64,000 nucleotides of DNA from NCBI GenBank assembly GCA_942493135.1, contig OW818684.1:1178001-1242000 (forward strand), written 5' to 3'. A model generated the notes under the pieces. That model ran no database searches. It was not told where the DNA came from and saw only the letters and a program-made list of their open reading frames with translations. Every line of letters starts with the position of its first letter. Position 1 is the first letter of the stretch. Shown here piece by piece: positions 16,146 to 25,541 of this stretch. The position numbers and the translations under genes are program-made. Source of the DNA: Planctellipticum sp942493135. Its GTDB lineage: Bacteria; Planctomycetota; Planctomycetia; Planctomycetales; Planctomycetaceae.

Positions 16146-19100
16146 ATGAACGACTCTTCATCGATCGACTCTCAGGAACGCCTGCGATCTGTCAGCTTTC
16201 TGAGCCTGCTCGGCGTGCAATTCCTCACGGCCCTTAACGATAACACCTTTCGCTGGCTCGTCGTTCCGCTCGCCAAGCCGTTGCTGAAGGACGATGCCGC
16301 GGCCCTCTCGCTGGGCCTCGTCGCCATCACGCTGCCGTTCATCCTGCTCTCGGCGCCAGCCGGATACCTGGCCGACCGCTTCGCGAAGGGCCGGGTCATC
16401 TCGGCCTGCAAGTTCTCCGAAATCGTCATCCTCGCCGGCGGCATGCTCGCAATCCTCACCGGCAGCGTGCCGCTGCTGTTCCTGACAATCTTTTTGACCG
16501 GGTCGATGTCGGCCCTGTTTGCCCCGTCCAAACTCGGCAGCCTTCCCGAGCTCGTCCACGACAGCCAGCTCTCCAACGCCAACGGCCTGATGGGCCTGAT
16601 GAACGTGGTCCCCTGCGCGCTCGGTTTCCTGCTCGGCAACTATCTCGCCGGACTCGTCCAGCCCACCCCGGAAACCGTCATCACCCTCGCCCGCCTGATC
16701 CCGGCGGCAGTCATCGTCGTGACCATCGCCGTCGCCGGCTGGGGAGTGAGCCTGCTCGTCAAGCGGGTCCCCGCCGCCGATCCCGGCCGGCCGTTCTCGT
16801 GGAACCTCCCGAAACAGTCGATCGAAGGGGTCGCCGAACTCGCCCGCGACGGCGCCCTGCTCCGGACCGCGCTCGGCATCGCCTTCTTCTGGATGCTCGC
16901 CTCCCTCGCCAACATGAACATCGACCCCTTCGGCATCCACGACCTGGGTCTTTCCCAGATGGGGATCGGCGTCCTCGGCATGACCCTCGTCCTGGGGGTC
17001 GCCGTCGGCAGCGTGATGGCTGGGCTGTGGTCGGGCCATCAGATTGAGCTTGGCATCGTGCCGGTCGGAGCCCTGGGCATCACTCTCTGCTCGTTCGTCC
17101 TCTTTGCCGCCGGCTCGCACTTCGAATTCTCTTCGCTCAATCTCGACTTCCAGATCGCCTGCGGCGCGCTCTTCTGCCTGGGGGTCAGCGCGGGCCTGTT
17201 TGACGTTCCCCTCGAAGCCTACCTGCAGTACCGTAGCAACCCCGCCCGGCTGGGGGTCGTGGTCGGGGCGACGAACTTTCTCGCCTTCTGCGGCATTCTG
17301 CTGATTGCAGGGCTGTTCTGGGTGTTGCGCGGCATGTGGGGCTGGTCGGCAAGTCAGGTCTTTCTGCTCGCGGGTGTCGCCACGATTCCCGTTTTGATCT
17401 ACATTGTCGTGCTCCTCCCCGGAGCCTGCATCCGTCTCCTCTTCGGACTCTTCGTCAAGCTCTGCTACCGCGTGCGGATCTACGACCGGCAGCGCGTCCC
17501 CCTCACCGGCGGAGCGCTCATGGTCTCCAACCACGTCACCTGGGTCGATGGCATCCTGCTGATGCTGGCGGCCCCCCGCCCCGTCCGCTTCATCGCCTTC
17601 GCGGATTTCGTCCATCACCCCCGCCTGAGCTGGCTCGCGAAAATCTACGAAGTCATCCCGATCAAAGCCGACGCCGGTCCCAAGGCCTTGCTGCAGTCGC
17701 TCAAGACCGCCCGCGAAGCGGTCGAACAGGGCAGCCTGGTCTGCATCTTCGCCGAAGGGACCCTCACCCGCACCGGGCAGATGCAGCCCTTCCAGGGGGG
17801 GCTGCTCCGCATCATCAACGGCACCAATGCCCCGGTGATTCCCGTCTATCTGCACGGCCTCTGGGGGAGCATCTTCAGCTATCGGGGGGGAAAGTTCTTC
17901 TGGAAGTGGCCTGCCCGAATTCCGTATCCCGTCTCGATCCATTTCGGCGAGCCCATCACGGTCGTCGAAAACGTAGAAACTGTCGCAAGCGCTGTTCGTC
18001 AACTGGGAGTGGAAGCCGTGGAGCGGGCCAAATCGACCGAGTTCGTCCTGCCGAGAATGTTCCTCAGGGCCTGCCGCAGAAGCATGAACCACACCAAGGT
18101 CGCCGACTCCGGCGGTGTCGAACTGACCGGGGCGAAGCTCATGGCCGGCTCCCTCGCGCTGCGCAACAAGCTGGTTTCCAAATACTTCGCCCCCGATGAA
18201 AAAATGATCGGCATTCTCGTCCCCCCCTCCGTCGGCGGCGTCCTGGCCAACACCGCAGTCACCCTCGCCGGTCGCGTGTCGGTCAATCTGAACTACACGC
18301 TCTCCGACGCCGATCTGCAGTTCTGCGCCCGAGAAGCCGGCCTCAAGCACGTCCTCACCAGCAAGAAGATGCTGGAGAAACGCCCCGTCGAACTCCCCGG
18401 CGTCCAGTGGATCTTCCTCGAAGATCTCAAGACCGAAATCACCGGCCTCGACAAAGCCGTTGCCGGCCTCCAGACCTACGCAACCCCAATGTTCATTCTC
18501 GACCGCTGGCTCGGCCTGACCCGCCTCAAGCCCGACGATCTGATGACGATCATCTTCACCTCGGGCTCCACCGGCGAACCCAAGGGAGTCATGCTCTCCT
18601 ATCACAACGTCGGTTCGAACGTGACTGCGGTCGATCAACTGTTCCAGTTCGACGACAACGACTGCATGATGGGGGTGCTGCCGTTCTTCCATTCGTTCGG
18701 CTACACCGCCTGCCTCTGGCTGGTGATCGCCCTCAAGCTGCGGGCCGTCTATCACTACAACCCGCTCGACGCACGCGAAATCGGCAAGCTCGCCGAAAAG
18801 CACGGCATGACGATTCTTATGGCCACTGCGACGTTCCTCCGCAGCTATATCAAACGGATCGACAAAGAGCAGTTCTCCAAGCTCGACCTGGTGATCGTCG
18901 GGGCGGAGAAGATGCCGCTCGATCTCGCCGAGCAGTTCCGCGAGAAATTTGGCGTGATGCCCTCCGAAGGCTACGGCGCCACCGAAACCTCTCCCGTCGC
19001 CTCGGTTAACATCCCCGATCATCGCAGCGACTGGACCACGCAGAAGGGGACTAAGCTCGGCTCCGTTGGCCGACCGCTCCCCAACGTCAACGTCAAAACG

Positions 19101-19637
19101 GTCGACCCCGACACCGGAGCCGATCTGGGAATCGACAAGGAAGGCCTGCTGCTCATCAAAGGCCCGAATATCATGCAGGGCTACCTCAACCGCCCGGAGA
19201 AGACCGCCGCAGTCATCCACGACGGCTGGTACAACACCGGCGACATGGCGCGGGTTGACCCCGAAGGCTTCATTTTCATCACGGGCCGGCTGAGCCGGTT
19301 CTCAAAGATCGGCGGCGAGATGGTGCCGCACATCAAGATTGAAGAACACCTCGTGCGGATCATGGACGATCCCGAAAACGAAGAGCCCGGCCCCGTGGTC
19401 GCCGTCACCGCAGTCCCCGACGAGAAAAAGGGTGAACGGATCGTCGTGCTGCACAAACCCTGCAAGAAGCCGATCCCGCAGGTTCTCAAGGAACTCGCCA
19501 CGTGCGATTTGCCGAACCTCTGGCTCCCGGGCAATGACTGCTTCGTTGAGGTTCCCGCGATTCCGCTGCTGGGGACCGGCAAGGCCGATCTCAAGGCGAT
19601 CAGGCAGCTGGCGCTGGAACGCTTCGGGAAGGCGTAG
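16146..19637 (+). CDS. aas: Lysophospholipid transporter / acyltransferase / acyl-ACP synthetase fusion (LplT-Aas type)
   Basis: An 1163-residue, three-domain protein for recycling lysophospholipids. Residues 1-430 form a major-facilitator transporter like LplT, starting FLSLLGVQFLTALNDNTFRW. Residues 440-640 are a PlsC-type acyltransferase with the catalytic NHVTWVD (His463, Asp468) and the phosphate-binding EGT at 537-539. Residues 650-1163 are an AMP-forming acyl synthetase: P-loop FTSGSTGEPKG (from 804), YGATETSP, and NTGDMARVDPEGFIFITGR. In E. coli LplT and Aas are separate and flip then reacylate lysophosphatidylethanolamine in the inner membrane; triple fusions are known in other bacteria. 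All catalytic motifs are intact. It stands alone between intergenic regions. Confidence 0.93.
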   Translation: MNDSSSIDSQERLRSVSFLSLLGVQFLTALNDNTFRWLVVPLAKPLLKDDAAALSLGLVAITLPFILLSAPAGYLADRFAKGRVISACKFSEIVILAGGMLAILTGSVPLLFLTIFLTGSMSALFAPSKLGSLPELVHDSQLSNANGLMGLMNVVPCALGFLLGNYLAGLVQPTPETVITLARLIPAAVIVVTIAVAGWGVSLLVKRVPAADPGRPFSWNLPKQSIEGVAELARDGALLRTALGIAFFWMLASLANMNIDPFGIHDLGLSQMGIGVLGMTLVLGVAVGSVMAGLWSGHQIELGIVPVGALGITLCSFVLFAAGSHFEFSSLNLDFQIACGALFCLGVSAGLFDVPLEAYLQYRSNPARLGVVVGATNFLAFCGILLIAGLFWVLRGMWGWSASQVFLLAGVATIPVLIYIVVLLPGACIRLLFGLFVKLCYRVRIYDRQRVPLTGGALMVSNHVTWVDGILLMLAAPRPVRFIAFADFVHHPRLSWLAKIYEVIPIKADAGPKALLQSLKTAREAVEQGSLVCIFAEGTLTRTGQMQPFQGGLLRIINGTNAPVIPVYLHGLWGSIFSYRGGKFFWKWPARIPYPVSIHFGEPITVVENVETVASAVRQLGVEAVERAKSTEFVLPRMFLRACRRSMNHTKVADSGGVELTGAKLMAGSLALRNKLVSKYFAPDEKMIGILVPPSVGGVLANTAVTLAGRVSVNLNYTLSDADLQFCAREAGLKHVLTSKKMLEKRPVELPGVQWIFLEDLKTEITGLDKAVAGLQTYATPMFILDRWLGLTRLKPDDLMTIIFTSGSTGEPKGVMLSYHNVGSNVTAVDQLFQFDDNDCMMGVLPFFHSFGYTACLWLVIALKLRAVYHYNPLDAREIGKLAEKHGMTILMATATFLRSYIKRIDKEQFSKLDLVIVGAEKMPLDLAEQFREKFGVMPSEGYGATETSPVASVNIPDHRSDWTTQKGTKLGSVGRPLPNVNVKTVDPDTGADLGIDKEGLLLIKGPNIMQGYLNRPEKTAAVIHDGWYNTGDMARVDPEGFIFITGRLSRFSKIGGEMVPHIKIEEHLVRIMDDPENEEPGPVVAVTAVPDEKKGERIVVLHKPCKKPIPQVLKELATCDLPNLWLPGNDCFVEVPAIPLLGTGKADLKAIRQLALERFGKA

Positions 19638-20223
19638 ACCGCCGCGACGTTCTCGCACGAAAGCCTGGCGCCGAATGCCCGGCTGAGCGGCCAGCGACAA
19701 GCCGCACGAGCCATCTGGCGCTCGCGCCGCCGCGATTCCCGTTTTCCCACGGGACGCTGTGCGTCGTCGGCGACCGAAGATGGCCGACGATCGTCGCTGG
19801 ATTTCAAGCCGCCTGCGACTGGCCGGCACTGACCGAACGCCGCCGTGGTCCAGACGGACAAAGCAAGACCGGCGGCCGCGAGTGCCGGCACATCGCGTGG
19901 ACATGCCGATCGGCGCAGCAACCGAGAAGCAACCCCGCGACCTGCAGGGACGCAACGGGCGCCGCCGCCGGAAACGCACTCCAGAAGTTCACAATGACCT
20001 CCTGCAGACTTTTCCGAAAGCACTCGCCTCCGCAAATCTGACGAATCTTACAAGTACGACATAAACGTCGTCAATTGCGTAGCGCAAGCTATACTTGCAA
20101 ATGCAGGTGGGCTAGCTTGAACAGGCGGAAGTGTTTTTGACATGCGATCCCTAACTTTCTAACTTTTGCGTCATGTGCCAGGTGGTCGAATGACGGAACC
20201 GCCGGGAAGGTCGAGATCGCAGT
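19638..20223. other. Intergenic region containing the promoter of the efflux-associated regulator
   Basis: The first 350 bases have no recognisable gene; a weak minus-strand frame from a GTG at 19992 has a strong AGGAGG but no protein-like sequence. The second part (20040-20110) is AT-richer and contains the two palindromes listed separately. Confidence 0.4.
20075..20098 (+). promoter_or_regulatory. Overlapping palindromes with a TATACT -10-like box (candidate operator/promoter)
   Basis: Two inverted repeats overlap: TTGCG-TAG-CGCAA (20075-20087) and GCAAG-CTATA-CTTGC (20084-20098). The second contains TATACT at 20090-20095, which would serve as a -10 element for the winged-helix gene starting 125 bases downstream. 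A dimeric regulator bound here would block the promoter, so self-repression by that gene product is a reasonable inference. No good -35 box is seen. Confidence 0.45.
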
Positions 20224-20697
20224 ATGGCAGACTCGACGGTGGCATCTTTCGAACGTCAGAGGGGAGACATCGGCGTGAAATCTGTCCCCTCCTCGAAATC
20301 GCGTGTCGGAATGATCGCACCCGCGACTGGCTCGCCAACTCCCCCCGCCCGTCCGCGGTTTTCAGCCCAGGCGGGCCGCGGGAACGGAACACTTGAGTCC
20401 GGCCTGGAGGCGGCGGGAACTCACTGGACATTCCTCACCAACCACTCGCATGTGATCATTCTGCTGGCTCGGGATCCCTCGATTGTCTTACGGCGCGTGG
20501 CCGCGCAAGTCGGCATTACCGAACGCGCCGTACAGCGCATCATCGCCGATCTCGAAGCCGACGGATTCCTCGAACGGGAGAAAGTTGGGCGACAGAATCG
20601 CTATCGAGTCTTGACGGACCGGCCATTGCGGCACTCGATTGAAGCCCATCGATCGCTAGGCGACCTGCTGGCGTTGCTCTGCGAGGCAAACCCCTGA
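20224..20697 (+). CDS. Winged helix-turn-helix transcriptional regulator
   Basis: A 157-residue protein; the first 65 residues are unconserved. The rest is a compact winged helix: THWTFLTNHSHVIILLARD, the recognition region VGITERAVQRIIADLEADG, then the wing EREKVGRQNRYRV. This matches short MarR/ArsR-like regulators common in Actinobacteria and Planctomycetes. No ligand or metal site is evident. The start is uncertain: ATG at 20224, or a GTG at 20275 with GGGGAG eight bases before it, which has the better ribosome site. It lies 170 bases upstream of the RND adaptor gene and behind overlapping palindromes, so control of that pump is likely but inferred from position only. Confidence 0.8.
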   Translation: MADSTVASFERQRGDIGVKSVPSSKSRVGMIAPATGSPTPPARPRFSAQAGRGNGTLESGLEAAGTHWTFLTNHSHVIILLARDPSIVLRRVAAQVGITERAVQRIIADLEADGFLEREKVGRQNRYRVLTDRPLRHSIEAHRSLGDLLALLCEANP

Positions 20698-20867
20698 TTT
20701 TGGACGACGTCCTCTTCGGAACTTTTCCGGGGATAATCCTGGACAGCCCAACAACTAAGTTCCCACCCCCGATCTCCCCCCATACCAAGACCTTCTCCCG
20801 GTTCACTCCCGTCGCTCAGGCTGGACCGTACCCGAAAGATCGTAAGCAAGAGGTACGCAAGATCAAG

Positions 20868-22028
20868 ATGAAGATCTCAGCGATCGCAATCATCGTCCCG
20901 GCGCTGTTCCTCCCCGTCCTGTCCGGCTGCATGTCGGAGGCCGCTTCGCACGAACAGTCGGGCGAAGAATCCCATTCCGAGTCCCACGCCGAATCGGGCG
21001 GCGAATCGGTGCACCATGCCCACAAGATTCTGGTCACCAGCCCTGTCAATCAGGACGTGATCACGACTCAGCCCTACGTGTGCCAGATTCACTCGTGCAA
21101 ACACATCGAGATCCGCGCCCTGGAGGGCGGATACCTTCAGGAGATTCGCGTCAACGAGGGACAGGCGGTGAAGAAAGGGGATCTGATGTTCCAGATCCTC
21201 CCGACCCTATACCAGGCCAGGCTCGACTCCGAAGTCGCCGAGGCCCAGCGAATCGAGATCGAGCTCAATAACGCAATCCGGTTAAACGAGAAGGGAATCG
21301 TCTCACCGCAGGAGATCGCGATCAAGAAGGCGGAGCTGGCGAAGGCCAACGCCAAGGTCATGCTGGCGCGGGCCGAATTAAACTTCGCCAGCGTTGTGGC
21401 CCCATTCGACGGAATTGTCGATCGACAGCGCGCCCAGCTGGGGAGCCTGATCGGAGAGGGAGACGTGCTCACGACCTTTTCTGACAACAGTGTGATGTGG
21501 GTTTATTTCAACGTCCCCGAAGCCGACTATCTCGAGTACAAGGCCGAGCTCGACAAGAACGATGGCAAGGCCGACCATCTGCAAATCGATTTGAAGCTCG
21601 CGAACGGCGAGATTTTCCCCCAGAGCGGGAAGATCGGCGCGATCGAGGCCGATTTCAACAACTTGACCGGAAATATCTCCTTCCGCGCCGACTTTTCAAA
21701 TCCGAACGCTCTGCTGCGCAACGGCCAGACCGGCACGATATTGATTCGCCGCAAATTACCGGACGCATTCGTCATTCCGCAGCGTGCGACCTTCGAGATT
21801 CTCGACAAGCGCTACGCGTACGTCGTCGACAAAGACAACGTGGCTCATCAGCGCGACCTCTCGATCGCGAGCGTGCAGGAAGACATCTTCGTCATCGGCA
21901 AGGGACTGAACAAAGACGATAAGATTGTCCTCGAGGGGATTCGCCAGGTACGCGACGGCGACAAGATCGAGTACGAGTTCGTCCCCCCCGAAAAAGCTCT
22001 CAGCGATCTGAAGCATCACGCGGAATAG
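20868..22028 (+). CDS. RND efflux periplasmic adaptor lipoprotein (AcrA/MexA family)
   Basis: A 386-residue membrane-fusion protein that bridges the RND pump and its outer-membrane channel. The ATG at 20868 gives a lipoprotein signal (ALFLPVLSGC), and the next 30 residues are a Ser/Glu/His-rich spacer with many histidines. Domain landmarks follow in order: the lipoyl half-motif GGYLQEIRVNEGQAVKKGDLMFQI (read in parts), a short alpha-hairpin with EIELNNAIRLNEKGIVSPQEIAIKKAELAKA, the second lipoyl half VVAPFDGIVDR, a beta-barrel and the membrane-proximal domain ending GIRQVRDGDKIEYEF. Thirteen bases separate its stop from the pump gene, so they form an operon. The substrate cannot be deduced; the His-rich spacer may bind metal. 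Confidence 0.93.
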   Translation: MKISAIAIIVPALFLPVLSGCMSEAASHEQSGEESHSESHAESGGESVHHAHKILVTSPVNQDVITTQPYVCQIHSCKHIEIRALEGGYLQEIRVNEGQAVKKGDLMFQILPTLYQARLDSEVAEAQRIEIELNNAIRLNEKGIVSPQEIAIKKAELAKANAKVMLARAELNFASVVAPFDGIVDRQRAQLGSLIGEGDVLTTFSDNSVMWVYFNVPEADYLEYKAELDKNDGKADHLQIDLKLANGEIFPQSGKIGAIEADFNNLTGNISFRADFSNPNALLRNGQTGTILIRRKLPDAFVIPQRATFEILDKRYAYVVDKDNVAHQRDLSIASVQEDIFVIGKGLNKDDKIVLEGIRQVRDGDKIEYEFVPPEKALSDLKHHAE

Positions 22029-22041
22029 GCAATCCCGATTC

Positions 22042-25000
22042 ATGTTCTCAAAATTTCTGCATCGGCCGGCTCTGGCAATCGTCATTTCGCTGCTGATCCT
22101 TCTGATGGGGGGGTTGGCGATCCTGGCGCTGCCGATTTCCCAGTTCCCCGACGTCGCGCCGCCGAGCGTCGTCGTCGCGGTCTCTTTTCCTGGCTCCAGC
22201 GCCAAAATTCTGGTCGACTCGACGCTGGTGATTCTGGAACGCGCGATCAACGGCGTTCCGGACATGCGCTACATGACCTCCGCCGCCACCAGCGCCGGCG
22301 AGGCGACGATCATGATCACCTTCGAACCGGGCACGGACCCCAACGTGGCGGTCCTGAACGTCAACAACCGGATCCAGATGGTCAAGAACCAGCTCCCTCC
22401 CATCGTGGAGCGCGAGGGCATCATCGTCATGCAGAACATGACGAGCATGCTGATGTATGTGAATGTGTTCAGCAAAGATCCCAACGTCGATCAGAATTTT
22501 CTTTACAACTACGTCAGCGCCAACCTGCTGCCCGAGATCCAGCGGACCCGGGGTGTCGGCCGGGCGCAGATTCTCGGCAACCGCGCCTACGCCATGCGGG
22601 TCGAGCTGAATCTCGACCGCATGCGGGCCTACTCCATCTCCTCCGCCGAAGTCATGGAGGCGATCAAAGAACAGAGCATGATCGGTTCGCCCGGCCGGCT
22701 CGGCCAGGCGACGGGAACCACATCGCAGACGATCGAGTACGTTCTGACCTGGATCGGACGCTACGACAAGCCGGAGCAGTACGCAAACATCATCTTGAGA
22801 GCCAACCCGAATGGCGAGATCCTGCGGCTCAAGGATATCGCCACAGTCAAGCTCGGCTCGGCGTTCTACGATCTGTATTCCGACATTGACGGCTATCCCT
22901 CGGCATCGATCGTGCTCAAGCAGATTCCCGGTTCCAACGCCGCAGAGGTCATCAAGCAGGTCAAGGAGAAGCTCAAGGTCTTCAAAACAGAGATGTTCCC
23001 GCCGGGAATGGACTATGCCATCAGCTACGACGTCTCCAACTTCCTGGACGCCTCGATCGAAAAGGTGCTGCACACGCTGTTCGAGGCCTTCGTGCTGGTG
23101 TCGCTGGTCGTCTACGTCTTCCTCGGAGACTTCCGCAGCACGCTGATCCCGACGCTGGCGGTTCCGGTCTCGCTGATCGGAACCTTCTTCTTCATGAGCA
23201 TGTTCGGGATGTCGGTCAACCTGATCACGCTCTTCGCGCTGGTGCTGGCGATCGGCGTCGTCGTCGACGACGCCATCGTCGTCGTCGAAGCGGTGCACGC
23301 CAAGATGCACGAGAAACACCTCTCGCCGTATGCGGCGACGAAAGAAGTCGTCGGCGAAATCAGCGGCGCAATCATCGCCATCACCCTGGTGATGACGTCC
23401 GTGTTCATTCCGGTGACCTTCGTCCCCGGGGCGGTCGGCGTGTTCTATCGCGAATTCGCCCTCACAATGGCCATGTCCATCGTGCTTTCCGGCGTCGTCG
23501 CCCTGACGCTCACTCCCGTTCTCTGCGCGATGCTGCTGAAGCCGCATACGAGTCACGAGGCGCAGCACGGCCTGATCGGATTTGTGAACCGTTGCATCAA
23601 AAGAATCGCAGGCCGCGGCGCCAACGTCGTCCGCGGACTGCTGGCCCTCCTCCTCGGCCTGGCGGCCGGGTATGGCGTCTACGAGATTCTGCACATCGAG
23701 CTCGTCCACGAGGTGGTGTCCGAGCAGATCGAATTGACGGATCGGACGACCGCCGTGATCGGCGGCGTCATGGCCCTGCTGTTTGCACTCACCTTCCGCT
23801 CGATGTTTTCGGGGAGCGAACCCGGCGAGGCGAAGAAACGCGGGCCGATCGGCATGTTCTTGAAGGTGTTCGACCGGGCCGTGGAGAAGGTGACGGGCGG
23901 TTTCGTCGCCGTCGTGAGCCGGATCGTCACCCGCCGCCTGCTGACGATGCTCGTCATCGGGGCCTTCGGCTACGGGATTTTGCTGGTCAACAAAGTTCTT
24001 CCCGCCGGTTTCATTCCGCTCGAAGACCAGGGGGTCATCTACGGAATCATCCAGACGCCTCCCGGTTCGACGCTCGAATACACCAACGCCAAGTCCCACG
24101 AGCTGCAGGCGATCTGCAAAGAGTTCGACGAAATCACCTCGGTCACTTCACTTGCCGGCTACGAAATCCTGACCGAAGGCCGGGGTTCGAACGCGGGAAC
24201 CTGTCTGATCAACTTGAAGCCCTGGGCCGATCGCGAGCTGACCTCGAAGCAGATCATCGAAGAGCTCGAAGAAAAGGGGCGCGCGATCTCCAACGTGAAG
24301 CTGGAATTCTTCGAGCCGCCCGCCGTCCCCGGCTTCGGGGCCGCCGGTGGATTCTCGCTGTGTCTGCTGGATAAGACAAACAGCGGCGACTACGACGCGT
24401 TCGGGAAAGTGACCGAAGAGTTTCTGGACGCTCTGGGGAAGCGCAAGGAACTCAAGGGCATCTTCACGTTCTTCGCCAACAACTACCCACAATACGAAAT
24501 CATCATCGACAACGACGTCGCCATGCAGAAGGGCGTGTCGATCGGCGATGCAATGGAGAACCTCTCCATCGTCGTGGGCAGCACCTGGGAACAGGGCTTC
24601 GTTCGCTTCGGCCAGTTTTACAAAGTCTATGTCCAGTCTTCGCCCGAGTTCCGGAGATACCCCGAGGATTTGAACAATATGTTCCTCAAGAACGACGAGG
24701 GGGAAATGGTCCCCTACTCGGCGTTCATGAAGATCCGGAAAATGCAGGGCATGAACGAAATCAATCGCTACAACCTGTATACAACCGCGATCATTCAAGG
24801 CTCTCCGGCAACCGGCTATAGCAGCGGTCAGGCCATCGCGGCGATTCAGGAGCTCGCCAAAGAGACGCTGCCCTACGGCTACGACATTGGCTGGCAGGGC
24901 CTCTCGTACGACGAAGCCAGCAAAGGGAACACGGCGATCTACATCTTCCTGATCGTAATCGTCTTTGTGTATCTGGTTCTGTCCGGACAGTACGAAAGCT

Positions 25001-25506
25001 TCCTCCTGCCGCTGGCGGTGATCATCTCACTGCCGGTCGGCCTGTTCGGCTCCTTTCTGATGCTGAAAGGAATGGGGCTGTCCAACGACGTCTACTGCCA
25101 GATCGGTCTCGTCATGCTGGTCGGACTGCTGGGCAAGAACGCCATTCTGATCATCGAATTCGCCGTCCAGCGCCGCCACGAAGGTCTGAGCATCAAAGAC
25201 GCGGCCATCGAGGGCGGGCAATTGCGATTCCGGCCGATTGTGATGACATCGTTCGCCTTCATTGCCGGTCTGATTCCGCTCGTCCGCGCGACCGGTCCCG
25301 GTGCGATCGGAAACCGGACCATCGGCACGACCGCCGTCGGCGGCATGCTCATGGGCACGCTGGTCGGCGTACTGGTCATCCCCGGTCTGTATTACCTGTT
25401 CGCGAAGATGGCCGACGGCCGCAAGTTCATTCAGGATGAACACGACGACCCGGTCAGCGAGATGTTCGAACGCCACGAAGCTCACGAATCGCCGGAACAA
25501 CATTGA
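22042..25506 (+). CDS. RND multidrug efflux transporter, HAE1/AcrB family
   Basis: An 1154-residue proton-driven inner-membrane pump, about 100 residues longer than E. coli AcrB. The N-terminus FLHRPALAIVISLLILLMGGLAIL and the porter-domain landmarks (LPISQFPDVAPPSVVV, QFYKVYVQ) are typical. Proton-relay residues are present: Asp409-Asp410 in VVVDDAIVVVE and Lys1032 in GLLGKNAILIIEFA. The extra length lies mainly between TM6 (ending LCAMLLKP, about residue 503) and TM7 (starting near residue 632). It contains two additional hydrophobic stretches, VVRGLLALLLGLAAGYGVY and TAVIGGVMALLFALTF, suggesting 14 rather than 12 membrane spans. Gene order is adaptor, pump, then outer-membrane factor 900 bases later. 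Drug or solvent export is the usual role; the substrate is unknown. Confidence 0.95.
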   Translation: MFSKFLHRPALAIVISLLILLMGGLAILALPISQFPDVAPPSVVVAVSFPGSSAKILVDSTLVILERAINGVPDMRYMTSAATSAGEATIMITFEPGTDPNVAVLNVNNRIQMVKNQLPPIVEREGIIVMQNMTSMLMYVNVFSKDPNVDQNFLYNYVSANLLPEIQRTRGVGRAQILGNRAYAMRVELNLDRMRAYSISSAEVMEAIKEQSMIGSPGRLGQATGTTSQTIEYVLTWIGRYDKPEQYANIILRANPNGEILRLKDIATVKLGSAFYDLYSDIDGYPSASIVLKQIPGSNAAEVIKQVKEKLKVFKTEMFPPGMDYAISYDVSNFLDASIEKVLHTLFEAFVLVSLVVYVFLGDFRSTLIPTLAVPVSLIGTFFFMSMFGMSVNLITLFALVLAIGVVVDDAIVVVEAVHAKMHEKHLSPYAATKEVVGEISGAIIAITLVMTSVFIPVTFVPGAVGVFYREFALTMAMSIVLSGVVALTLTPVLCAMLLKPHTSHEAQHGLIGFVNRCIKRIAGRGANVVRGLLALLLGLAAGYGVYEILHIELVHEVVSEQIELTDRTTAVIGGVMALLFALTFRSMFSGSEPGEAKKRGPIGMFLKVFDRAVEKVTGGFVAVVSRIVTRRLLTMLVIGAFGYGILLVNKVLPAGFIPLEDQGVIYGIIQTPPGSTLEYTNAKSHELQAICKEFDEITSVTSLAGYEILTEGRGSNAGTCLINLKPWADRELTSKQIIEELEEKGRAISNVKLEFFEPPAVPGFGAAGGFSLCLLDKTNSGDYDAFGKVTEEFLDALGKRKELKGIFTFFANNYPQYEIIIDNDVAMQKGVSIGDAMENLSIVVGSTWEQGFVRFGQFYKVYVQSSPEFRRYPEDLNNMFLKNDEGEMVPYSAFMKIRKMQGMNEINRYNLYTTAIIQGSPATGYSSGQAIAAIQELAKETLPYGYDIGWQGLSYDEASKGNTAIYIFLIVIVFVYLVLSGQYESFLLPLAVIISLPVGLFGSFLMLKGMGLSNDVYCQIGLVMLVGLLGKNAILIIEFAVQRRHEGLSIKDAAIEGGQLRFRPIVMTSFAFIAGLIPLVRATGPGAIGNRTIGTTAVGGMLMGTLVGVLVIPGLYYLFAKMADGRKFIQDEHDDPVSEMFERHEAHESPEQH

Positions 25507-25516
25507 TCGCGCTCCA

Positions 25517-25541
25517 CCGGAGGATCGGCAGGATCCTCCGG
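25517..25541 (+). terminator. Strong hairpin after the RND pump gene
   Basis: Perfect 10-base stem CCGGAGGATC/GATCCTCCGG with a 5-base loop, 11 bases after the stop codon. No T-run follows, so it may stabilise the 3' end or assist Rho-dependent termination. Confidence 0.65.

Noticed and set aside
16158..19220. A 1020-codon open frame on the minus strand inside the LplT-PlsC-synthetase gene
   Set aside because: It is antisense to an unmistakable three-domain enzyme, is rich in Asp/His/Gly/Gln as expected from GC-rich complementary codons, and has no recognisable motif.
19804..19992. Minus-strand frame of 62 codons from a GTG with a strong AGGAGG sequence
   Set aside because: The ribosome-site match is good, but the sequence has no charged signal start, no family likeness and ends abruptly. 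A neighbouring frame with a signal-like stretch lacks a credible start.
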